Part shown: positions 1 to 5,436 of the stretch, piece by piece | Position numbering within the stretch: the stretch's first letter is position 1 | Layout: every line of letters begins with the position of its first letter | Source of the DNA: an uncultured Bacteroidales bacterium | GTDB lineage: Bacteria > Bacteroidota > Bacteroidia > Bacteroidales > P3 | Assembly (NCBI GenBank): GCA_905236405.1 | Contig: CAJOQB010000061.1 | Coordinates: 1-7,674, forward strand | Direction: 5' to 3' | Length of the DNA: 7,674 bases | Translations under genes and position numbers: made by a program | The notes under the pieces: generated by a model | What the model saw: only the letters and a program-made list of their open reading frames with translations | Databases searched by the model: none | Told to the model about the DNA's origin: nothing

Positions 1-1
1 A

Positions 2-190
2 CAACAGTATCGCAAGAACGACACCATCACCGCCGAACAGTTCCGGAACCGTATGCTGCTGCGTACAGCCATGATGAACCACGGATTCAAGCCCTACGAC
101 TGCGAATGGTGGCACTTCACCCTCCGCAACGAGCCCTATCCCGACACTTATTTCAATTTCCCTGTGAAAGAGTTGAATAACCGTCAATAG
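2..190 (+). CDS. D-alanyl-D-alanine dipeptidase (VanX/DdpX family), 3' end only
   Basis: The reading frame is open from base 2 to a TAG stop at 188-190 and gives the last 62 residues of a protein whose start lies outside the window. The motif EWWHF (residues 35-39 of the fragment) is the C-terminal signature of the VanX/DdpX family (peptidase M15D), Zn-dependent enzymes that split D-Ala-D-Ala. In that family the Glu of this motif is the catalytic base and the His is a zinc ligand. The preceding stretch (RNRMLLRTAMMNHGFKPYD) also fits the family. The other zinc ligands (SxHxxGxAxD) would lie upstream and cannot be seen. In bacteria without vancomycin resistance such enzymes usually recycle or catabolise peptidoglycan dipeptides, so the gene alone does not indicate resistance. 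The next gene starts 61 bases downstream on the same strand. The family is well supported; the exact substrate is inferred. Confidence 0.85.
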   Translation, partial: QQYRKNDTITAEQFRNRMLLRTAMMNHGFKPYDCEWWHFTLRNEPYPDTYFNFPVKELNNRQ

Positions 191-251
191 GTTTTACTCC
201 CCTATCTATCACTTTTTCGCTGCCTCTGATGTAGGTACGATGTAACAAAGT

Positions 252-2204
252 ATGGGCGTTCAACAAAAGCACAAGTGGGAAACAGAACGGCTGTGGATGC
301 TGATGCTGTGGCTTTTCGCCACCGCATGGTTGGTGCTGCTGGTCAGCCAAGCAGCGTTTGCCTTGCTGAACCGCGACCTCTTCAGCATCGAACGTGGCGA
401 GGGGATACGCATCGTGTGGGGCAACATGAAGTTTGCCGCTTCGATTGTCGCTTTCTGCATGTGGCCCACCTTGCTGGCAGGGGTGATAGTGAGCGTGTGC
501 AAACGGGGGATGCCGGTGCTGCGATGCCTCTACGGGGCAAGCATGGGGTTGATGCTGGCTGCCAACGTCATCGACACTTCCTACTACCGATGGACATTCC
601 GCCGCATGACATGGGACATCTTCTCCTATGCCTCCACCAACTTCAGCGGCGGATGGGGCGCCTTGATAGTGCAATTTCTCCACGACTTCTGGGCCTACTT
701 CCTGCTCTATTTCGCCCTATTGGCGTTGCTGCTGTGGATGGCGCAACTGCTGAAATACCGTCCCTCAGCCCCCTTCAAGACAGGATGGTGGATTGCCTCG
801 ATAGTGCTGATGACTGCCGTCAACATCACCCTGCAACGCGGCGGTTTCATCAACCAGCACAAGCCGTTGCGTGTAGTCGACGCCAACCGCTACGCCTCGT
901 CAGGCAACACCGCCTTGGTGCTCAACAGCCCGTTCAGCATCATACGGAGCAAAGGGCATACGGGTCATCTGCAACCGGTCACCTTCTTTGACGACGAAGC
1001 TCAGTTGGATGCCTGCTTCACCCCTCGGCACCTGCCGATTGTGCTCGATTCGGTTGTAAGCCTTGGGACACCCGACGACGGCGGAAAGCGAACAGCCATC
1101 GACGGTGCCAACCGCCCCAACATCGTGCTGATTATCCTGGAGAGTGTCGGGGAGGAATATGTGGGCTACCTAAACCAAAACCGCGGCCCCTCCTACACCC
1201 CCTTCATAGATTCGCTCTGCCAACATGCCACCGTGGTGCAGGGGTTTGCCAACGGCAAGAGGAGCATCGAGTCGGTGCCGTCGCTGCTCAGCGGAATCCC
1301 GTCGCTGATGGAGGAGGCCTATATCACTTCGCCTTACGCCCAGAACCAAGTGACCGCATTGCCGCTGGCACTCCGCCGTCATGGCTACTCCACCGCTTTC
1401 TACCACGGAGCCTACAACGGCTCGATGAACTTCGACAGCTATGTCCGTGGTATCGGCATCGACGAATACTACGGCATGGATGAGTATAACAATCCAGAAG
1501 TCAACACCGAAGGGGCGAACGAGGGCGACTTCGACGGCACGTGGGGCATCTTCGACGAGCCTTTCCTGCAGTTCGTTGCTCGACATATCGGTCGCACCTC
1601 GCGACAACCCTTCTTCGCCACCCTCTACACCATCTCGTCGCACCACCCCTACACCATTCCGTCACAGTACAAAGGGCGTTTCCCCAAAGGGCCACAACCC
1701 ATTATCGAGCCGGTAGGCTATACCGACATGGCTTTGCAACGTTTCTTCGCCACGGCCAGCACGATGCCTTGGTTTGAGAACACTCTGTTCATCATCACCG
1801 CCGACCATGCGTCGCAACCGGTGGACAGCTATTACAAAGGTGGCATAGGGCAGTTCGCGGTGCCGATGATTCTCTACTGGCCCCGTCACACCCTGTGGGT
1901 GCCCGAGTCGGTGGCCAATCCACAAGGAACGGGACTTCGCAGCTCGCGTGTCATGCAGCACGCCGACCTCTACCCCACCCTTGTCGACCTGCTGGCTTTG
2001 CCCGACACCTGCTTTGCCTTTGGCCACAGCCTTTTCGACCCCGACGGCTCGTTCCACATCGCCTACTTGGGCAACGACACCTACCAGCTGACACAGCAGA
2101 ACGAGACAACCTCCTTTCACCTCACCGACAACATTATTCCACCCTTGGCCAAGGCCATTATGCAACAATACACCCATCGGCTCATAGAAAACCGGTTGAA
2201 GTAG
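252..2204 (+). CDS. Membrane-anchored LTA synthase family / sulfatase-type transferase
   Basis: This 650-residue protein has two parts. About five hydrophobic segments (roughly residues 14-39, 60-83, 91-108, 142-167 and 178-195) form an N-terminal membrane domain. From about residue 288 there is an extracytoplasmic alkaline-phosphatase-superfamily domain of the LtaS type. Visible motifs are PNIVLIILES (289-298, Glu297 a likely metal ligand), ANGKRSIES (333-341, where Ser338 sits at the nucleophile position held by Thr in Gram-positive LtaS), SSHHPY (462-467), TADHA (516-520, Asp518/His519 metal ligands) and HADLYPTL (570-577). The length matches LtaS-like proteins. Family members move phosphoglycerol or phosphoethanolamine from a phospholipid onto a glycan or lipid outside the cytoplasmic membrane. 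Bacteroidota have no lipoteichoic acid, so the acceptor here is unknown and could be LPS, a capsule or another periplasmic glycan. I chose the ATG at 252 because the membrane segment follows soon after it. No clear promoter or Shine-Dalgarno sequence is visible in the 61-base gap, so co-transcription with the dipeptidase gene is possible. Confidence 0.88.
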   Translation: MGVQQKHKWETERLWMLMLWLFATAWLVLLVSQAAFALLNRDLFSIERGEGIRIVWGNMKFAASIVAFCMWPTLLAGVIVSVCKRGMPVLRCLYGASMGLMLAANVIDTSYYRWTFRRMTWDIFSYASTNFSGGWGALIVQFLHDFWAYFLLYFALLALLLWMAQLLKYRPSAPFKTGWWIASIVLMTAVNITLQRGGFINQHKPLRVVDANRYASSGNTALVLNSPFSIIRSKGHTGHLQPVTFFDDEAQLDACFTPRHLPIVLDSVVSLGTPDDGGKRTAIDGANRPNIVLIILESVGEEYVGYLNQNRGPSYTPFIDSLCQHATVVQGFANGKRSIESVPSLLSGIPSLMEEAYITSPYAQNQVTALPLALRRHGYSTAFYHGAYNGSMNFDSYVRGIGIDEYYGMDEYNNPEVNTEGANEGDFDGTWGIFDEPFLQFVARHIGRTSRQPFFATLYTISSHHPYTIPSQYKGRFPKGPQPIIEPVGYTDMALQRFFATASTMPWFENTLFIITADHASQPVDSYYKGGIGQFAVPMILYWPRHTLWVPESVANPQGTGLRSSRVMQHADLYPTLVDLLALPDTCFAFGHSLFDPDGSFHIAYLGNDTYQLTQQNETTSFHLTDNIIPPLAKAIMQQYTHRLIENRLK

Positions 2205-2306
2205 GAGCTATTTATTTACAATACTTTATCCTTCTTTTTCGTGGTTTTTCCTTTGTCCGAAAGAAAAATAGTTTTCCTCTTCGGGTTTTTCCTCCGCAAA
2301 AAGGTG

Positions 2307-2314
2307 TACTTTTG
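2307..2314 (+). promoter_or_regulatory. Bacteroidota -7 promoter element (TACTTTTG)
   Basis: TACTTTTG matches the Bacteroidota sigma-ABfr -7 consensus TAnnTTTG at every fixed base and lies 25 bases before the ATG of the lipoprotein gene at 2340. No good -33 TTTG is visible at the usual 19-21 base spacing; that place holds a T-rich run (about 2283-2290). The bases around the element (AAAAAGGTGTACTTTTG, 2298-2314) closely resemble the promoter at 4262-4278. Confidence 0.65.
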
Positions 2315-2320
2315 TGTTTG

Positions 2321-2338
2321 AAAAAAAAAAAGGAAAAA
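2321..2338 (+). promoter_or_regulatory. Purine leader with an 11-base A tract before the lipoprotein gene
   Basis: Eleven consecutive A residues (2321-2331) are followed by GG and five more A residues, ending just before the ATG at 2340. The -7 element ends at 2314, so transcription should start in or just before the A run, giving a leader of about 20 nearly pure purine bases. A-rich leaders without a strong Shine-Dalgarno sequence are typical for Bacteroidota translation starts. The length of the homopolymer is unusual. Confidence 0.5.
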
Positions 2339-2339
2339 C

Positions 2340-2891
2340 ATGAAGAAGAAATATACAACGGCTATTGCCATCATAGCATTGACCCTGACCAGCTGCACCA
2401 CTCAACGGTGGGTCACCTCTCCATCCACTTTCAGCAAGACCATCGAGGAAGTCTCTGCCGATATGACTGACAAGGGTTACAACAATGTCGGTGAAACCAA
2501 CGACACGAGAAACGAAATCTATGTATCTGGAGTCTCCTATTCCGAGCAAACAGGTTATAGTACAGCGTTACAGAACGATATATGGAACTACTCCACCTTT
2601 TTGTACCAAAACGTGAATGGTGACCGTGCTGAAATACAACTCAAATACAAGTCGGGTTGGGACAAAGACGGGCTTCCTTTCATGTGCGACGTCAATGTGA
2701 TTGGCTGCAAGTGTACCAACCAAACCGACTATGCAAAAGTGTGCGGCACAGGCGGCATAGCCGACAGGGCACGCAATATGCCTCTTGACCAGAACAGTCG
2801 TTTCTCTGACAAGAACAAAACAGCATTTGCCTCTACTGGTGTGGTCTCTTTGCTGACCCTTTTGGTTTGCTTGGCAGTGGCATTACCCTAA
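2340..2891 (+). CDS. Unrecognised lipoprotein with a hydrophobic C-terminal tail
   Basis: I do not recognise the family of this 183-residue protein. Residues 1-19 form a typical lipoprotein signal: KKK, a hydrophobic core, then the lipobox LTSC with Cys19 as the lipidated residue. The residues after the Cys (TTQRW) lack the acidic run described as a surface-export signal in some Bacteroidota lipoproteins, which favours a periplasm-facing location (inference). The middle part is polar and rich in Tyr, Asn and Asp. Four cysteines cluster at 116, 123, 125 and 135 (CDVNVIGCKC and VCGTGG) and could form disulfides or bind a ligand. The last 18 residues (about 166-183, GVVSLLTLLVCLAVALP) are strongly hydrophobic and resemble a membrane segment at the extreme C-terminus. 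The gene is visibly richer in A/T than its neighbours. It has its own promoter and ends at the hairpin at 2909-2951, so it is probably monocistronic. The A-rich leader and lipobox make the ATG at 2340 a secure start. Confidence 0.8.
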   Translation: MKKKYTTAIAIIALTLTSCTTQRWVTSPSTFSKTIEEVSADMTDKGYNNVGETNDTRNEIYVSGVSYSEQTGYSTALQNDIWNYSTFLYQNVNGDRAEIQLKYKSGWDKDGLPFMCDVNVIGCKCTNQTDYAKVCGTGGIADRARNMPLDQNSRFSDKNKTAFASTGVVSLLTLLVCLAVALP

Positions 2892-2908
2892 CGATAACCC
2901 ACATAAAC

Positions 2909-2951
2909 ATAATCGCCCCGATTACCGCAAGGTAGTCGGGGCGACGATTAT
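2909..2951. terminator. Strong hairpin between convergent genes, probable bidirectional terminator
   Basis: An inner stem pairs 2914-2926 with 2931-2943: 13 base pairs including one G-U pair, closed by the four-base loop GCAA, a GNRA tetraloop. Five of the outer pairs are G-C (the CGCCCCGA and TCGGGGCG arms). The hairpin can be drawn longer by pairing ATAATCG (2909-2915) with CGATTAT (2945-2951), leaving CGA (2942-2944) as a bulge. It lies 18 bases after the stop of the plus-strand lipoprotein gene and 19 bases beyond the end of minus-strand kal, where a shared terminator is expected. On the plus strand a T-rich run (GTTTTGTTGTTT) follows at 2961-2972; there is no clean U tract on the minus strand. 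Confidence 0.8.
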
Positions 2952-2970
2952 AAGAGTACCGTTTTGTTGT

Positions 2971-3363
2971 TTACTGGTTCTTGCGCTGGCACTGTTTGGG
3001 AGTGACACAGGTGCCAGTGGCACGGCACACGAGAATCTTCTCTTCCAGCACATCGGCGGCGCTGTCGCTGATATCGGGACGGGTCTTGATGACCTTGTAA
3101 GCCTCGAAACTCATCTTGCGGGAGGTGTTGCCCACATGGGTGATTTCGCCATAGGCTTCGATATAGTCACCTGCATAGACAGGGGCCTTGAACTCGACCA
3201 TGTCATAGGCACAGAAGAGACCTTCGTCACCGTCTTGGATAATGAGAAGCTCGGTAGCCACGTCGCCAAAGAGATGGAGCATATGGGCACCGTCGACAAG
3301 GTTGCCGCCATAGTGGGCGTCTTTTGCGCTCATGCGCAAACGGAGCATGGATTTAACTGCCAT
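2971..3363 (-). CDS. kal: 3-aminobutyryl-CoA ammonia-lyase (lysine fermentation)
   Basis: This 130-residue protein resembles Kal, a hot-dog-fold enzyme (EC 4.3.1.14) that removes ammonia from L-3-aminobutyryl-CoA to give crotonyl-CoA in the cytoplasmic fermentation of lysine to acetate and butyrate. Segments I recognise from that family are LRLRMSAKDAHYGGNLVDGA (residues 7-26), LFGDVATEL (31-39), DGDEGLFCAYDMVEFKAPVY (44-63), AGDYIEAYGEI (64-74), VGNTSRKM (77-84), RPDISDSAADVL (95-106) and CRATGTCV (113-120). The length is normal for the family. The ATG at 3361-3363 lies 21 bases after the atoD stop, so the two genes are very probably co-transcribed from the promoter at 4137-4144. In characterised clusters kal sits beside kdd, kce, kamDE and atoDA. 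Here only atoD is adjacent, and the transcript ends at the hairpin downstream of kal. Confidence 0.9.
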   Translation of the reverse strand: MAVKSMLRLRMSAKDAHYGGNLVDGAHMLHLFGDVATELLIIQDGDEGLFCAYDMVEFKAPVYAGDYIEAYGEITHVGNTSRKMSFEAYKVIKTRPDISDSAADVLEEKILVCRATGTCVTPKQCQRKNQ

Positions 3364-3384
3364 ATTGATGCTATTTTTATTGGA

Positions 3385-4032
3385 TTATTTCTTGATGATG
3401 AAGTCGACAAAGATGCCAGGGGTCTTGACGTTCTCGGGAGCGATCTCGCCAGCGGCGACAATCTCCTGCGGCTCGACGATGACGGTGTCGGCAGCGGTAG
3501 CCATCAGGGGGCAGAAGTTCTGCGAAGTGCCCTTGTACACCAAGTTGCCGGTCTCGTCGCAGATGTTGGCGCCTATGATGGCCACGTCGGCATGGACAGG
3601 TTTCTCGAGGAGATACTCCTTGCCATCGACGGTGACTTTCTGCTTGCCATTCTCTACTACCGTTCCAAGACCTGTCTGGGTCAGCACACCACCCAAGCCT
3701 GCGCCAGCGGCACGGATACGTTCGGCCAGCGTTCCCTGCGGGCTGAGTTCAACATGCAGCTCGCCAGCGTTCATCTGGTCGATGGTGTTGTTGTTGGTAC
3801 CGATATGGGTGGCGATGAGGTTCTTCACCTGATGGTTGGTGATGAGTTTGCCGACACCCACCTCGGGATAAGCGGTATCGTTACAGATGATGGTGAGGTC
3901 TTTCACCCCTTTTTCAACGAGAGCGTCGATAAGGGCAATGGGGTTGCCAACACCCAAAAAACCACCAACCATGACGGTCATGCCGTCGTGGATTTTCTCA
4001 GCAGCCTGCTGTACTGTTACGAATTTGTTCAT
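3385..4032 (-). CDS. atoD: Acetoacetate/butyrate CoA-transferase subunit A
   Basis: This 215-residue protein is the alpha subunit of a two-subunit family I CoA-transferase. With AtoA it would move CoA from butyryl-CoA to acetoacetate (or acetate), releasing butyrate at the end of lysine fermentation. Family features are the N-terminal AAEKIHDGMTVMVGGFLGVGNP (residues 10-31), the glycine-rich CoA-binding segment, TLAERIRAAGAGLGGVLTQTGLGTVVENG (101-129), EYLLEKPVHADVAIIGA (139-155), DETGNLVYKGTSQNF (159-173) and ATAADTVIVEPQEIV (178-192). I place the start at the ATG at 4030-4032, which gives the usual MNKFVTVQQAA beginning. An in-frame ATG at 4075-4077 would add 15 residues (DSLLFVIIIKQNNA) encoded by leader-like A/T-rich DNA and is unlikely. 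The catalytic glutamate of these enzymes is in subunit B (AtoA), which is not in the window, so this protein needs a partner encoded elsewhere. Confidence 0.9.
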   Translation of the reverse strand: MNKFVTVQQAAEKIHDGMTVMVGGFLGVGNPIALIDALVEKGVKDLTIICNDTAYPEVGVGKLITNHQVKNLIATHIGTNNNTIDQMNAGELHVELSPQGTLAERIRAAGAGLGGVLTQTGLGTVVENGKQKVTVDGKEYLLEKPVHADVAIIGANICDETGNLVYKGTSQNFCPLMATAADTVIVEPQEIVAAGEIAPENVKTPGIFVDFIIKK

Positions 4033-4136
4033 AGCATTATTCTGTTTAATTATTATTACAAACAACAATGAATCCACTGTTTGACAGCCGTTTGTGTTGG
4101 CCGCAAAGGGATTCGGTCGGGAAGAGTTCCGAAGTG

Positions 4137-4144
4137 CAAATATA
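4137..4144 (-). promoter_or_regulatory. Minus-strand -7 promoter element for atoD-kal (TATATTTG)
   Basis: Read on the minus strand, 4144-4137 is TATATTTG, a full match to TAnnTTTG, and the next bases CA give the common Bacteroidota form TTTGCA. It lies about 105 bases before the atoD ATG at 4032, implying a leader of roughly 95-100 bases. No TTTG is seen at the -33 position; the nearest candidate there is only a partial match. No alternative TAnnTTTG is visible nearer to atoD. Confidence 0.6.
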
Positions 4145-4246
4145 GAAAAACTTTTTATAACGACAGGCAGAGAGGGCTATTTTTTATTTTTCTTTCATAT
4201 TAATGTACTATTTTAAAATATTTTGCGTTAAGGGCGTTAAACAATA

Positions 4247-4278
4247 TTTGTGCAGGTGACGAAAAAGACGTACTTTTG
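4247..4278 (+). promoter_or_regulatory. Complete Bacteroidota promoter (TTTG - 20 bases - TACTTTTG)
   Basis: A -33 box TTTG (4247-4250) is followed after exactly 20 bases by a -7 box TACTTTTG (4271-4278), matching the TTTG-N19-21-TAnnTTTG consensus at all fixed positions. The downstream bases CA give TTTGCA, common in this phylum. Transcription should begin at about 4284-4287, some 20 bases before the ATG at 4304. This is the best promoter in the window and probably drives the cluster from 4304 to the window end. Confidence 0.85.
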
Positions 4279-4303
4279 CACACCTTCTAACCCTGTTGTA
4301 AAG

Positions 4304-4936
4304 ATGAAAAGAATCGCTACAATTCTGACATTTACCGTTTTATTTGCCACCGCCGGTGTGGCGCAGGAGCTCATCAGCCCCGAAGAGACATGGAAGTTTG
4401 CCGAAATCACCGGATACAACTATCACGGCTACGCTTTCCCCCGCGACTTTGACGTCGATGTGACGGTGGAGGGCCAAGACGGTCGCTACACCCCTACCGA
4501 CGAAGACATCGTGATGGCCGAGAAACTGATACAGAAACGTATCGGCTATCTGAACCGTTTCCATGAGAACCAAGAAGGCCGTTGCCCCCTTATCGAAGAG
4601 CACATGAACAAATACGAGCGTCAGTATGTGGGCTTCACCGACATCCACGGCTACCGTGTGATATGGGTCAACTTTGTGTGGGACGACAATGTGAAAAGCC
4701 AGTTAGGCAAAGACATCGTCCTCACCGAAGGGGGCTGCGGACACTACTGGCACATCAAGGTGAACCTCGACACCGAGAAGGTCTATGGCCTCGAGGTCAA
4801 CGGCAGCGGCACCGTGCGTTACATCCCCCGCGAGAAGAAACCCGGCCCTCGTATCAGCAAGCCCAAGAACGAGTACACCCCCCAGCGTATCCGCAAGACC
4901 GGCATCGAACACTCCGAAGCCGACAAGACCTTCTAA
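4304..4936 (+). CDS. Unrecognised secreted protein, 210 residues
   Basis: I do not recognise a family. Residues 1-20 form a Sec signal peptide (MKR, hydrophobic core, GVA then QE), so the mature protein would begin at about Gln21 and act outside the cytoplasmic membrane. The mature part has a mixed polar segment with a likely helix (about 66-90, EDIVMAEKLIQKRIGYLNRF). A beta-rich half follows: YVGFTDIHGYRVIWVNFVW (108-126), then GGCGHYWHIKVNLDTEKVYG (143-162). The last 35 residues are basic and rich in Pro, Lys and Arg and are probably unstructured. Two cysteines (94 and 145) could form a disulfide. I start it at the ATG at 4304. A GTG at 4250 in the same frame would add 18 residues, but it begins at the last base of the promoter -33 box and would precede the transcription start. 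The gene heads a cluster with gtrA (20-base gap), the M14 peptidase and the phosphohexomutase, which points to an envelope role but proves none. Confidence 0.8.
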   Translation: MKRIATILTFTVLFATAGVAQELISPEETWKFAEITGYNYHGYAFPRDFDVDVTVEGQDGRYTPTDEDIVMAEKLIQKRIGYLNRFHENQEGRCPLIEEHMNKYERQYVGFTDIHGYRVIWVNFVWDDNVKSQLGKDIVLTEGGCGHYWHIKVNLDTEKVYGLEVNGSGTVRYIPREKKPGPRISKPKNEYTPQRIRKTGIEHSEADKTF

Positions 4937-4956
4937 GCAGCTTTCCCCTCTGACTG

Positions 4957-5436
4957 ATGAGCATCCAATCACTCTTTGATACTTACTTCCGCCGTTTTCT
5001 CAAGTTCGGCATTGTGGGCGTCAGCGGCACCATCGTCGACTTCACCATCACATGGCTTTTCCGCGACGTGGTGGGACTGTACGACTTGGTGGCCAACGCC
5101 ATCGGCTTCACCGTGGCCGCCACCACCAACTATATCCTCAACCGCATCTGGACATGGCGTAGCCAAGAGAAGAACGTGGGGGTGGAATACCTGAAGTTCT
5201 TTGCCGTCTCGCTGGTTGGATTAGGCTTGAATACCCTTATCCTCAGCCTGCTGAAGCACCTCTTTGCCTTCGACAACGCCGACGTCAACTTCTGGTGTGC
5301 CAAGGTGGGCGCCACGTTGGTGGTGATGCTCTGGAACTTCTTTGCCAACAACTTCTTCACCTTCCGAAAGAAACAACATCACAGCGATATGGCAGAAGCC
5401 ACCGTCTCCCCTAACCAATCGTCCAATCCATCATGA
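4957..5436 (+). CDS. GtrA-family four-helix membrane protein
   Basis: This 159-residue protein has four hydrophobic segments (about residues 16-36, 42-60, 78-100 and 113-134) and the conserved features of the GtrA family: FLKFGIVGVSGTIVDF (14-29), NYILNRIWTW (58-67) and LWNFFANNFFTF (125-136). GtrA-like proteins are thought to help move polyprenyl-phosphate-linked sugars across the cytoplasmic membrane, and they usually sit beside a glycosyltransferase. No glycosyltransferase gene is adjacent here, although a phosphohexomutase lies two genes downstream. The hydrophilic tail (about 137-159, rich in Ser, Asn and Pro) is slightly longer than in typical 120-140 residue members. The stop codon overlaps the start of the peptidase gene (ATGA at 5433-5436), which suggests translational coupling. 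Confidence 0.87.
   Translation: MSIQSLFDTYFRRFLKFGIVGVSGTIVDFTITWLFRDVVGLYDLVANAIGFTVAATTNYILNRIWTWRSQEKNVGVEYLKFFAVSLVGLGLNTLILSLLKHLFAFDNADVNFWCAKVGATLVVMLWNFFANNFFTFRKKQHHSDMAEATVSPNQSSNPS

Larger units (their letters stand above)
2205..2339. other. Short A/T-rich intergenic region
   Basis: The 135 bases between the LTA-synthase-like gene and the lipoprotein gene contain T-rich runs, the -7 element at 2307-2314 and the A tract at 2321-2331. A weak, nearly all A-T hairpin can be drawn (TTTTTC at 2245-2250 with GAAAAA at 2263-2268, loop GTCCG). It could help end the upstream transcript but is too poor in G-C to call a terminator. Confidence 0.4.
4033..4303. other. Divergent intergenic regulatory region
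   Basis: These 271 bases separate the divergent genes atoD and the secreted 210-residue protein. They hold two outward-facing promoters (-7 elements at 4137-4144 minus and 4271-4278 plus) and a very A/T-rich stretch (about 4141-4224). They also contain a short direct repeat GCGTTAA at 4225-4231 and 4234-4240, just upstream of the plus-strand -33 box. I see no RNA gene, riboswitch or hairpin terminator in it. Confidence 0.6.

Noticed and set aside
2..190. Vancomycin resistance determinant (vanX)
   Set aside because: Only the dipeptidase tail is visible. No VanH- or VanA-type gene is seen, and VanX-like dipeptidases occur widely without resistance.
191..251. A promoter for the LTA-synthase-like gene
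   Set aside because: The best candidate, TAGGTACG at 232-239, misses two of the conserved bases of TAnnTTTG and has no -33 partner.
275..991. A 238-codon plus-strand frame inside the LTA-synthase-like gene
   Set aside because: It is out of frame with the membrane-domain sequence, is rich in His, Arg and Gln without hydrophobic structure, and ends within the real gene.
1895..2470. A 191-codon plus-strand frame bridging the LTA-synthase-like gene and the lipoprotein gene
   Set aside because: It overlaps the 3' end of one real gene and the start of another, runs through the promoter and A tract, and shows no domain.
3136..4071. A 311-codon plus-strand open frame lying opposite kal and atoD
   Set aside because: It covers both genes on the other strand. 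The kal and atoD translations match known families closely, whereas this frame shows no recognisable domain and crosses the atoD-kal gap. Long antisense frames are common in GC-biased genes.
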